A stretch of DNA of 64,000 nt from Chryseobacterium contaminans (lineage in GTDB: Bacteria; Bacteroidota; Bacteroidia; Flavobacteriales; Weeksellaceae): contig NZ_MAYF01000001.1 in NCBI RefSeq assembly GCF_001684955.1, positions 62,001 through 126,000 on the forward strand. Direction: 5' to 3'. This document shows, one piece after another, positions 1-8,066 of the stretch (positions are counted from its first letter, which is position 1; every line of letters starts with the position of its first letter). Under the pieces are notes generated by a model. The model made no database searches. It saw only the letters and a list, made by a program, of their open reading frames with translations, and was not told the DNA's origin. Made by a program: the position numbers and the translations under genes.

Positions 1-2
1 AA

Positions 3-2216
3 ACAAGTTTCAGAGCGCTTGACAGAGCTGAATTGATTGAAGATGTAGATTATAATCTTATATCTGTCGTAATAAAAACTATATGCTTGGTAAATATTTT
101 TACTAAAACAGGGAGTCTCTTTGATAGTAAATTTATTTCACATTATATTCAATATACAACCGATTTTGAAGCTAATGATGTTGAAAAAGCGATTCTAAAG
201 TTGGAGAAGGCTGGAATAGTCCGCTTTTACAGACACAGTAATAAGATAAATTTTTTAGAAGGCACCGATTTAGATATTGAACATGAATTAGCGGCAGTTT
301 CTAAAGAAATCAATCATGATTTTTCTGTGATGCATGCAATTTCTGACCTCATTGATTTTCCGGTTATATTAGTGAAGAAAAATTCTTTTGAAAAAGGAAC
401 GCCAAGGTTTTTTGAGTTTAAAATTTTAGCTGACCTTAGCCAAATCAGCACTGCAGAAGGAGCGCTGGATGGTTATATTAATTTAGTCCTTGATGGATCA
501 ATTAAAGAAAGAGATATCCGTAAAGCCTCGATTAATTCAGGAAGCAATCTTTTTGTAATATATAAAAACTCAAAAGAAATACATAATGAAATATTTACTA
601 TAAATAAACTTACATTTTTAATTAATAAGTATAAGGAAGATATTAATGCTGTTAAATTATTAAACACTGAATTAGAGTTTCATAAAGAACGATTAGAAAA
701 ATTTGTTTTAGATAATTTATTTATTTCCAATGACCAAAATATTTGGTATTACAATGGAGAGCTTGAGACTATTCAGTCAAAAAAATCTTTAAATGAAACA
801 CTCTCAAAAATTTGTGATCATGAATTTAGCCTAGCTCCCAATTTTAAAAATGAGTTGGTTAATAAAGAATTTCTAAGCCCTCAAATATTGACAGCTAGAA
901 AAGCACTTCTTCGTTACGCTTTATCCAATGAAGCTTTGGAAAATTTAGGGTTTGATGATAGTAAATTCCCCCCAGAAAAATCCATCTATATAACTCTATT
1001 ACGAGATACAGGAATTCATACAAAACAACTGTCACATTTTTGTTATTCATCTCCAACGGATCAATCATTTCAACCTTTATGGAATGCATGTACAGCATTT
1101 TTAAGTTCAGCGTATTCATCTAAAAGGAATCTAGGCGAATTATATGAGATTTTGAGTTGTGCTCCTTTTAAACTTAAGAAAGGATTTGTTGATTTTTGGA
1201 TTCCTTTATTTTTAATTATTAATAAAGAAGATTTTGCATTATTTCATGAAATAAATGGATTTATACCTTACATAACAGAAGATGTTTTGGATTTAATACA
1301 TAAATCCCCATCAAACTATTCAATAAAGAGTTATGATGTTTCAGGTTTAAAGTTAAATCTTCTGGAAAGTTATAAAGAGCTTGTTCAAGTCGGGGATGAT
1401 GTATTTGGAACCAAGAGTACATTTTTATCTATATTTGGTAGCTTTCTACGCTTTTACAGAGGTTTAAATGGATATGTGTTAAATACCAAAACAATTTCTC
1501 CGAAAGCATACAGTCTGAGGGAGGCTATCAAAAATGCGAAAGATCCGGAAGATGCTTTATTTAATCAATTCCCAAATGCTCTAGGCTTTCATTCTATTTC
1601 GATAAATGATGATGAGGAAATTTTAAAAACATTTACTTTTCATATCCAGGACTGCATTAGAGAGCTTCGCACTGCATACGATTCATTACTTAATAGAATA
1701 GAAGAAAAAATAGTTAACTCTTTTTATTGTAATTCAACAGAATTTATCGAGTATAAAAAAGAGATAAATGACCGATTAAATAATATTAATATTTACTTAT
1801 TAGGCAATGAGCAAGCTATTGTATTCAAAAGATTAACTTCTTCTTTAGATGACAGGGCATCATGGATTAAGTCCGTAGCTGATGCCGTTTTAGGGAAGTC
1901 TATTGATGTAATGATTGATGAAGAGGAAACCTTATTGATTTCAAATCTTGAAGAATTTATATTAGGTTTAATTAAAGCGTCCGAATTGCATGAATTTGGG
2001 CCTGATGAAAATAAAAGAATGATCTCCATTCAAGTAATTGGTACATCAGGAGCTATAATGGATGATAAAATTATCATTTCGAATGATCAATCTCCTGAGT
2101 TCGAAAATATAAAAGCACAATTTACGGATAGTTTATTTAAACTAGATATTCATAAACGTAAGCAACTACTTATGGAGTTGCTATCGAACGAATTTAAGAA
2201 AGATTTAGTATTATGA
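3..2216 (+). CDS. Large ATPase-type defence protein (BrxC/PglY-like), C-terminal part
   Basis: The reading frame is open to the left edge of the window (first full codon at base 3), so the 5' end and any P-loop lie outside; the TTG at 33 is not a credible start. The visible ~738 residues begin with a winged-helix-like segment, followed by a helical region with the pattern APFKLKKGF...IPLFLI...FIPYI. From memory this recalls the C-terminal regions of large P-loop proteins of BREX (BrxC, PglY) and related defence loci; that is recognition by pattern, not a search result. The stop overlaps the next start (ATGA, 2213-2216), so the PAPS-reductase gene downstream is probably translationally coupled. 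Likely role: energy-dependent sensing or restriction partner of the phosphorothioation system (inference). Confidence 0.6.
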   Translation, partial: TSFRALDRAELIEDVDYNLISVVIKTICLVNIFTKTGSLFDSKFISHYIQYTTDFEANDVEKAILKLEKAGIVRFYRHSNKINFLEGTDLDIEHELAAVSKEINHDFSVMHAISDLIDFPVILVKKNSFEKGTPRFFEFKILADLSQISTAEGALDGYINLVLDGSIKERDIRKASINSGSNLFVIYKNSKEIHNEIFTINKLTFLINKYKEDINAVKLLNTELEFHKERLEKFVLDNLFISNDQNIWYYNGELETIQSKKSLNETLSKICDHEFSLAPNFKNELVNKEFLSPQILTARKALLRYALSNEALENLGFDDSKFPPEKSIYITLLRDTGIHTKQLSHFCYSSPTDQSFQPLWNACTAFLSSAYSSKRNLGELYEILSCAPFKLKKGFVDFWIPLFLIINKEDFALFHEINGFIPYITEDVLDLIHKSPSNYSIKSYDVSGLKLNLLESYKELVQVGDDVFGTKSTFLSIFGSFLRFYRGLNGYVLNTKTISPKAYSLREAIKNAKDPEDALFNQFPNALGFHSISINDDEEILKTFTFHIQDCIRELRTAYDSLLNRIEEKIVNSFYCNSTEFIEYKKEINDRLNNINIYLLGNEQAIVFKRLTSSLDDRASWIKSVADAVLGKSIDVMIDEEETLLISNLEEFILGLIKASELHEFGPDENKRMISIQVIGTSGAIMDDKIIISNDQSPEFENIKAQFTDSLFKLDIHKRKQLLMELLSNEFKKDLVL

Positions 2217-3334
2217 GTGAAATAAAACATGTTTTAGGAATTTCGGGGGGTAAGGATAGTGCTGCTTTGGCGATATATATGAGTAGAAAACATCCAGATA
2301 TTAATGTAGAGTATTATACCTGTGATACGGGAAAGGAGCTTAAAGAGACTTATGATCTTATTAATAAACTTAATTCCGTATTAGGAAAAGATATAAAGCT
2401 TTACAAATCAATTGATGAACTTAATTCTCCAGAAAAGAATCCATTTGATCATTTTATGGCAGTCAATGGAGGTTATTTACCTTCAGCAACAGCTCGTTGG
2501 TGTACTACTAAAATGAAACTTCAGCCTTTTGAAGACGAAATTGGTGATGAACCCACAATATCTTATGTTGGTATTCGCGGAGATGAGAATAGGGAGGGAT
2601 ATATTTCTAAAAAAGAAAATATCCAATCAATTTTTCCTTTTAGAAAAAATATATGGAGTGAAGATGTAATTAAGAAATTCCTTTCAAATTCTAATATCAA
2701 TTTTATAATTGAACATTATGAGTTATTAGCTCCAGATCACCATCTTGAAACCATTTTAAATTATGTTAAGACCCCAATATCTCCGAGGTTTACTCAACGG
2801 CAGAAATTAAATGCTCTTTTGGATTCTGATGTTAAGTTATTTAACAAGGTCGTTTTTGCTTTTTTAAAGACGACAGATTATCCTGTAGGTAAGCTTGATC
2901 ACTTTTCATTAATAGAGAATGATGAAATTTTAGGGATTGATGATATTTTTCAAATTTTAGATGATTCAGGAGTCGGCATTCCAGCATATTATTTGCCTAT
3001 TGAGTATACGGTAGAAATTGATGGCGAAATAAAAAAAGGCATTTATTCAAGAAGTAGATCAGGATGTTTTTTCTGTTTTTTCCAGCAGAAAATCGAATGG
3101 GTGTGGCTTCTTGAGCAACACCCGGATCTATACGACGAGGCTATTAAATATGAAAAAGATGGTTTCACTTGGACTATTGAACCCCTAATGGAGTTGAAAA
3201 AACCTGAACGTGTAAATAGTATTAAAAAAGAACATTATTTACGCACAAATAGAGCCAAACCTCAAACAGCTACAAGTTGGCAAGACGAAATCCTTGAAGC
3301 AGAAGGGGAAGGTTGTGCGTCATGCTTTATTTAA
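2213..3334 (+). CDS. dndC: DndC/BrxP-like PAPS-reductase-family sulfurtransferase
   Basis: This is an ATP-pyrophosphatase of the PAPS reductase family, which activates substrate for sulfur transfer in DNA phosphorothioation. Visible motifs are the PP-loop SGGKDS at residues 11-16, CDTGKEL near 37-43, and ARWCTTKMK near 94-102. Two CxxC pairs, C285/C288 and C368/C371, the latter almost at the C-terminus, could supply four ligands for an Fe-S cluster as in DndC. At 373 aa it is shorter than typical DndC as I recall it. It overlaps the large ATPase gene upstream by 4 bp and meets dndB tail to tail with an 8-bp overlap at 3327-3334. BrxP of type IV BREX is the main alternative name, since it also belongs to this family and pairs with a BrxC-type ATPase. 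Confidence 0.78.
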   Translation: MSEIKHVLGISGGKDSAALAIYMSRKHPDINVEYYTCDTGKELKETYDLINKLNSVLGKDIKLYKSIDELNSPEKNPFDHFMAVNGGYLPSATARWCTTKMKLQPFEDEIGDEPTISYVGIRGDENREGYISKKENIQSIFPFRKNIWSEDVIKKFLSNSNINFIIEHYELLAPDHHLETILNYVKTPISPRFTQRQKLNALLDSDVKLFNKVVFAFLKTTDYPVGKLDHFSLIENDEILGIDDIFQILDDSGVGIPAYYLPIEYTVEIDGEIKKGIYSRSRSGCFFCFFQQKIEWVWLLEQHPDLYDEAIKYEKDGFTWTIEPLMELKKPERVNSIKKEHYLRTNRAKPQTATSWQDEILEAEGEGCASCFI

Positions 3335-4580
3335 TATCTTTTAAAACATCGTCAATATTATTGCCTTGAAAATTTATTGCAGAGGCATATTTAGTTTTAA
3401 GATTTTGTAATTCATATTGCTTTAATAAACTTTCGTCATATTTATATTTGAGAATTGATTTAATTAAAGTTTTATTACCCATAATCATGGTTTTCTCAAA
3501 ATCATTCCAAAGCACTTGCTTCCAGGGCTTTTGGTTAAGAGTTAAGTCAATTCCATTATAAAAGTTAAATATGTCACTGAAATTTTGATTTGTTAAAGGA
3601 ACCAACCCTAAAACACATTGGACAAATGGAAGCAATCCGATAGGTCTAAATAAAAGATTTCCTCCATCAATATTATTTCTGTAAGGCTCTGATGGATTTG
3701 CTCCAGTGTCTTGAGTAAAGGCATTAATATAATCAAAGCTATCTATAAAATCATTCCAAAATGAAGTTACAAATTGTTCATAAGAGGTAAGATCTTCTTC
3801 TTCAGGTCTAAATTTTAAATATTCAGCAAAGTTCTTATTATCTCTTTCTGGATTGGGGTTCACTTTTTTCTGCTGCTTTCTATGATATTTTAGTAATTCC
3901 ATATTACATTCATATAATGTAATGATTGATGTGAACGAATTTTTATCCTCAGGAGGGATTGCTTTATTTTTACTCTTAGTTACTTTTCTAGCTGTAAATA
4001 GCTTATGATTTTCTAATAAGTTTCTTGTTACTATAGCAATAGAGTCATCTTCATCTAAAGCTATAATATCATCCATTGTGACTGGTTTTGCATATCTATT
4101 AAGAGTTGAAAATAATCTTCTGGTTCTTTTTAAACCATTATCATCATTCTTATGACCAATGAAAATTGCAGAAATTTTCATTGTCCCTAATTCAGGATTT
4201 TCTGCCAATGCAGCCTTAATACCCTCAACACGATGTTGTCCATCTACTGGAAAGATTTTGTGATGACTAGGAAAGTCTAAAAGCCCTAACTGGTAGGTTT
4301 CTAACTCTTCATATTTTACCTCTATTTCAACCCAATCAGGATAATCATCATATACAGCTAAAACCAATGAATTGAAAAATAGTTCAGGTTGATGTAAAAT
4401 ATATTTTTTTATACTAATAAAATTATTAGTTATGCTTCTTTGAATAAGTTCTTTCAAACTTTCTGATTTATGTAGTTCATTATCTATTTTAGATACATAA
4501 TCATTCACTTGTTGAAATGTTAAGGTTGAAACATAATAGTCCCAATCTCCAATGCGCCCTTTAATTGCAGGTATTTTCAT
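3327..4580 (-). CDS. dndB: DndB-like DGQHR-domain protein
   Basis: The protein carries the diagnostic DGQHR motif (VDGQHRVEG, about residues 113-121), followed by a LFSTLNRYAKPV segment (about 156-167) of the R-x-LF-x-x-LN type shared by DGQHR/ParB-like fold proteins. In Dnd systems DndB is a regulator of modification frequency and of dnd transcription. It is the last gene of a seven-gene leftward operon and overlaps the convergent dndC by 8 bp. Length (417 aa) is in the usual range for the family. A generic DGQHR protein from another defence system is possible, but the neighbouring DndC-, DndD- and desulfurase-type genes favour DndB. Confidence 0.8.
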   Translation of the reverse strand: MKIPAIKGRIGDWDYYVSTLTFQQVNDYVSKIDNELHKSESLKELIQRSITNNFISIKKYILHQPELFFNSLVLAVYDDYPDWVEIEVKYEELETYQLGLLDFPSHHKIFPVDGQHRVEGIKAALAENPELGTMKISAIFIGHKNDDNGLKRTRRLFSTLNRYAKPVTMDDIIALDEDDSIAIVTRNLLENHKLFTARKVTKSKNKAIPPEDKNSFTSIITLYECNMELLKYHRKQQKKVNPNPERDNKNFAEYLKFRPEEEDLTSYEQFVTSFWNDFIDSFDYINAFTQDTGANPSEPYRNNIDGGNLLFRPIGLLPFVQCVLGLVPLTNQNFSDIFNFYNGIDLTLNQKPWKQVLWNDFEKTMIMGNKTLIKSILKYKYDESLLKQYELQNLKTKYASAINFQGNNIDDVLKDIK

Positions 4581-4584
4581 TTTA

Positions 4585-5109
4585 TTAAAATGCTTTAACA
4601 GCTTGTCTAGTTTCTAAATCTGGTATTTCATCATTCATTGGTAATAACAATGAATTAATTAATTTTTTTTCTAAATCTACAATTGCTAAGTTATCATCTA
4701 GCTCATAATATGCCAAATATAAATCCTGTTTCCAATAATTAAACATTCTGGTAATTTTTGGTCTTTCATTATTTCGACAAAATTTATTAAAATATTCTCT
4801 CACTCTTTTGCGCAAATTCTGCCCTTCTGTAATTTGTGCTCTTCCTATATAAAAAGGAATTTCCGTTATCCCGCTTATTGTTTGGCAACTAACATAAAAA
4901 AGATATAACCCTCCTTTGTCATTAGGAACAGAATCAATATCAGGGTGGAATCCATCTAAAGTATCATTTAAAAATTTAATTTTGTTCCAATTGCTAAAAT
5001 TTAGATCTAATTCTGTAATATCCCATTTTTGCCATAGTAAAGGTGAAACCTTAAAAGTAACCTCTCTTAATTTAAGATGTTCTCCCAAATCAAATGCTGA
5101 CTGTAACAT
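4585..5109 (-). CDS. GIY-YIG-type nuclease
   Basis: The 174-aa protein has a GIY-YIG core beginning near residue 66 with GLYLFYVS, then PFYIGRA (about 84-90) and the conserved arginine region LRKRVREYF; a DLEKKLI segment near 144-150 could provide the metal-binding glutamate. The family includes homing endonucleases, UvrC and some restriction enzymes, and cuts DNA with one metal ion. It lies 4 bp upstream of dndB in the same operon, so it is probably part of the phosphorothioation module. It could be the nuclease that attacks unmodified DNA, or a nickase helping sulfur insertion; both roles are inference. Confidence 0.72.
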   Translation of the reverse strand: MLQSAFDLGEHLKLREVTFKVSPLLWQKWDITELDLNFSNWNKIKFLNDTLDGFHPDIDSVPNDKGGLYLFYVSCQTISGITEIPFYIGRAQITEGQNLRKRVREYFNKFCRNNERPKITRMFNYWKQDLYLAYYELDDNLAIVDLEKKLINSLLLPMNDEIPDLETRQAVKAF

Positions 5110-5154
5110 ATTTGTTATAGAAATTTTTATTTAATAAAAAACTTGATGTATTTA

Positions 5155-5676
5155 CTAGTTTGTCTTATGTAAAATCATATCTAAATAAGACGTTGGATTT
5201 AGAAGATACCCAGGATTATCCTCAAGTTTTTCTTTTATTAAGATTAACCCCCCGTTAGTAAATGATTCCATAGTTTTAATAAGTTGTTTAACAATTTCAT
5301 CCTCAGTAATTTCACCTTTGTCTAAAGCAATTAGATCTATATCGGTTTTTGCAATTAAAGCTACAAAAATATACTCTTGTAGTTTAGTAAAATCTTTTCT
5401 GGTAAGAATGTTAGTTTTGCTTCCCCAATGTTGTATTGCGTGACTAAAATCAACCTTTTTAGAATCTAAATTAATTGGTACATATTCTTGATTATAAAGG
5501 CCTAGAAAAAAAGCATACATGTACAATTCATAATTATTGCTAAAAGTTTTTCCTAAATTATCTTTTTTCTCTCCTTCAGCACCATATTTTTTAGAAAGTG
5601 GATCAAATAGTAAACTTCTAAATGATTCGTCATACTTTGGAATTCTCGTTTTCCATTTGTCAAATAAGCTTTCCAT
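5155..5676 (-). CDS. Phosphorothioation-operon protein of unknown function
   Basis: I do not recognise this 173-aa protein. It is soluble and mostly helical by eye, with a central segment NYELYMYAFFLGLYNQ (about residues 47-62) and a later acidic region EITEDEIVKQLIKTME. Its stop lies 45 bp before the GIY-YIG start and its own start lies 2 bp after the dndD stop, so it is cotranscribed with dndD. Canonical dndE normally follows dndD; this protein sits in that place but does not show the DndE sequence I know. It could be a functional substitute or a divergent member. No signal peptide or membrane segment is visible. Confidence 0.75.
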   Translation of the reverse strand: MESLFDKWKTRIPKYDESFRSLLFDPLSKKYGAEGEKKDNLGKTFSNNYELYMYAFFLGLYNQEYVPINLDSKKVDFSHAIQHWGSKTNILTRKDFTKLQEYIFVALIAKTDIDLIALDKGEITEDEIVKQLIKTMESFTNGGLILIKEKLEDNPGYLLNPTSYLDMILHKTN

Positions 5677-5678
5677 AT

Positions 5679-7835
5679 TTATAATTCAATTTTTTCAGTG
5701 TTAATAGTTTTTAAATTTCTCTCATCAAATGGACGTTCTAATTTAAGCCAAAATGCTTTTTTCCTTTTTACATTATCAAACTCTTCTTTAATATATAAAT
5801 TTCTATTTTCATCTTTGCCTATGTAATCTTTTATCAATATAATAGTCTGGCTTTCTCGTTCATAAATTAGATTCAAAAACTCAGTCATCTTATTTTCTCC
5901 AAAAGATGACGTTGGAGCATCAAATACTAAAGGATAGCTCTCATTTCTAGTTTCATACGTGAGTTCCGAAATAGCAAGTAATATCGATATATGCATTGAG
6001 GTAAGTAAAGATTGATTAGGAGAATAAAAAATATTTCCGTCTTCTTCCTGAAGTTCAACTTTAACCTTAGTGCCTTTCGAGGTTCTATTTAATTTAAAGT
6101 CGATAATGCCTGTAAAGGAATCAACATTTATTTTAGAAAATATAGAATTAGACTTTTCTTGTAAAAGATTTATAAATTGATCAAACTTATTTCTTTTTGT
6201 TTCTTTTAATATAGTATCAATGTTTCTAAGGATATTACGAGTATTAATAAGAAATTTATTAGCATTAGTCAAATCAATCTCATCTTTTCGCTTCTCAAGT
6301 AGTTCAAGCTTGTTATTGATTTTTTCTAAATCTGCTAGATAGTCAGTAGTGTTTTGGTTTTCTGAAATAAGATCTTCCTGCCAAGTATTATAATTCTTAA
6401 GCACAACATCAAGTTCTTCAGAACCTATTACTGAAGAACCTATAATTTTACTTCTTTCACTAATTTCCTGTGCCAATTTCTCTTTAAGGTCTCCAATTTC
6501 ATCTTTTCGTGATTGATTAAACTCAAATAAATCTTCAATTTCCTTTGGGATATTTCTGATATTTAAAAGATTGTCTTCATGGCTATTGCTTGTATTTACT
6601 AGTTTATTAATATAATTGAATTTAAAAAGAGATTCAGGTTCGCTATTAGTTACTTTTTCTTGACTTTCCAAATATTCATGAAGTCTGTCAGTCATAAATT
6701 TCAATGCATCAGATCCCTTTTCTGCAGGGCGATTACATACCTTACAAAATTTATCTCTAATCATTTCCTCCATAATAGCTTTAGAAGGAGTGCCAATCGG
6801 AAGTGGAACAAGATTTTTCATTAGGTTTATATTGGCTCTTCTTTCACCTTCTTTGATTCCTTGTTCAAGAATAAATTCTGATTGAAGTTTTCGCTTTTCT
6901 TTACTAAAATTATTTATCTTCTCAGAAAATTCTCGATGAATACTTTCAAAATGTACCAAAATCCATTTTTCATCTAATAATGAGGTCGTATAATTTTCAG
7001 ATATTCTAGATTCAGCGGTTGAAATTTCCTCAGTTAATTTTCTTATCCTCCTATTAACAATATCAAGCGCTTTGGCATTGCTAACATATCTTTCTGCGTC
7101 TTTAATATTGTTTTTTGTCTTATCAATAGTATTGTTAGCTTCTTCTAAAAGAGTGAGAGTTCTCGTTTTCTTTCTAATTTCTTCACTAATATCTTTCTCT
7201 ATCTTAGAATACTCCTCTTGGTTTTTAGTATTGTTCTTAGTTGCTTGATCTACAGCTTTATTTGCTGTTACCTTAAGATATTCGCCTCTGGATTCATATT
7301 TTTCGTAGTGCCTCGCATCCGAAAATAAATTTACTAAACCAGTTAATGAATCTTCATTTACGAAAATATTTAATTCATCCTCTCCTTTAAACATTATATA
7401 TTTTAAAATTTGGCTTGGAAGAATATTTTCAAGCAACGTATATCCGTCAACCTTGAATCGTTCGCCATTCGTTGACTCTTCAATTCCAGTAATAGAAAAA
7501 TTACTGATTTGACAATTGTTATTTTCGTCTTTACTGACAGTAAATTTCTTTGACAATATTTTTTGCTGTCCAAATTGATCCACAGTAATTTCGACTCTAA
7601 CATTAAATGTACTGCCAGATTCTAATTCATGAAAAGCTTTTTTTGAAACTAATAAATCAAGATTACTATCATCATCTAGTCTTTGAGTTACAGTAAGCCA
7701 CTGCAGTGCTTCAAAAAACTTAGTTTTACCCTCGCCATTTTCACCTAATATTATATTTAGACCATTTGATAGGTTAAATTTTTTAATACCGTAATAGCAC
7801 AAATAATTTTCAATAAGTACTTCCTTAATAATCAT
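5679..7835 (-). CDS. dndD: DndD-like SMC/Rad50-type ATPase
   Basis: This is an ABC-type SMC-like ATPase with Walker A GENGEGKT at residues 33-40, long coiled coils on both sides of a CxxC hinge (CKVCNRPA, about residues 353-360), a signature-like region SPNQSLLTSMHI and a Walker B-like LVFDAPTSSF near the C-terminus. The CxxC resembles the zinc hook of Rad50. DndD proteins of the phosphorothioation machinery have this layout and are thought to open or reshape DNA so that sulfur can be inserted. The start overlaps the 79-aa gene upstream by 11 bp, suggesting translational coupling. A RecF/RecN-type ATPase from another system is the alternative, made less likely by the neighbours. Confidence 0.8.
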   Translation of the reverse strand: MIIKEVLIENYLCYYGIKKFNLSNGLNIILGENGEGKTKFFEALQWLTVTQRLDDDSNLDLLVSKKAFHELESGSTFNVRVEITVDQFGQQKILSKKFTVSKDENNNCQISNFSITGIEESTNGERFKVDGYTLLENILPSQILKYIMFKGEDELNIFVNEDSLTGLVNLFSDARHYEKYESRGEYLKVTANKAVDQATKNNTKNQEEYSKIEKDISEEIRKKTRTLTLLEEANNTIDKTKNNIKDAERYVSNAKALDIVNRRIRKLTEEISTAESRISENYTTSLLDEKWILVHFESIHREFSEKINNFSKEKRKLQSEFILEQGIKEGERRANINLMKNLVPLPIGTPSKAIMEEMIRDKFCKVCNRPAEKGSDALKFMTDRLHEYLESQEKVTNSEPESLFKFNYINKLVNTSNSHEDNLLNIRNIPKEIEDLFEFNQSRKDEIGDLKEKLAQEISERSKIIGSSVIGSEELDVVLKNYNTWQEDLISENQNTTDYLADLEKINNKLELLEKRKDEIDLTNANKFLINTRNILRNIDTILKETKRNKFDQFINLLQEKSNSIFSKINVDSFTGIIDFKLNRTSKGTKVKVELQEEDGNIFYSPNQSLLTSMHISILLAISELTYETRNESYPLVFDAPTSSFGENKMTEFLNLIYERESQTIILIKDYIGKDENRNLYIKEEFDNVKRKKAFWLKLERPFDERNLKTINTEKIEL

Positions 7836-8064
7836 CTGTTGTCATATTTAGAAATTGAGTAATTTGCAGATAAGTTGCTTTGTCGGTGTTAGGATTAACT
7901 CCCTCAGTGTTTTCAACAATTAAAGCTAGTGTTTTAATAATTGGATATTCTGAATTTAAACCTTCACGTACGGTTTTAGGTAAATCTTCATAATCTAAAT
8001 CATAATCATTTTTGATTATATCGTGCTTTAGAAAACTTGTAAATATTTCATCTTTTCTTGCCAT
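7825..8064 (-). CDS. Small protein between helicase and dndD
   Basis: An unrecognised 79-aa acidic soluble protein. It starts 2 bp downstream of the helicase stop and its 3' end overlaps the dndD start by 11 bp, so it is almost certainly translated as part of this operon. The C-terminal half looks helical (segment ATYLQITQFLNMT). Small partners of this kind often tether an ATPase to a second protein, but nothing in the sequence proves that. It is shorter than DndE and shows no resemblance I can recognise. Confidence 0.7.
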   Translation of the reverse strand: MARKDEIFTSFLKHDIIKNDYDLDYEDLPKTVREGLNSEYPIIKTLALIVENTEGVNPNTDKATYLQITQFLNMTTDDY

Positions 8065-8066
8065 GG

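Noticed and set aside
33-35. TTG at 33 as the start of the first gene
   Set aside because: The frame is open to the left edge with protein-like codons before it (FRALDRAEL), so the gene starts outside the window.
7403-7603. 66-aa minus-strand frame inside dndD
   Set aside because: It is an alternative frame within the well-supported DndD-like gene with no own signals.
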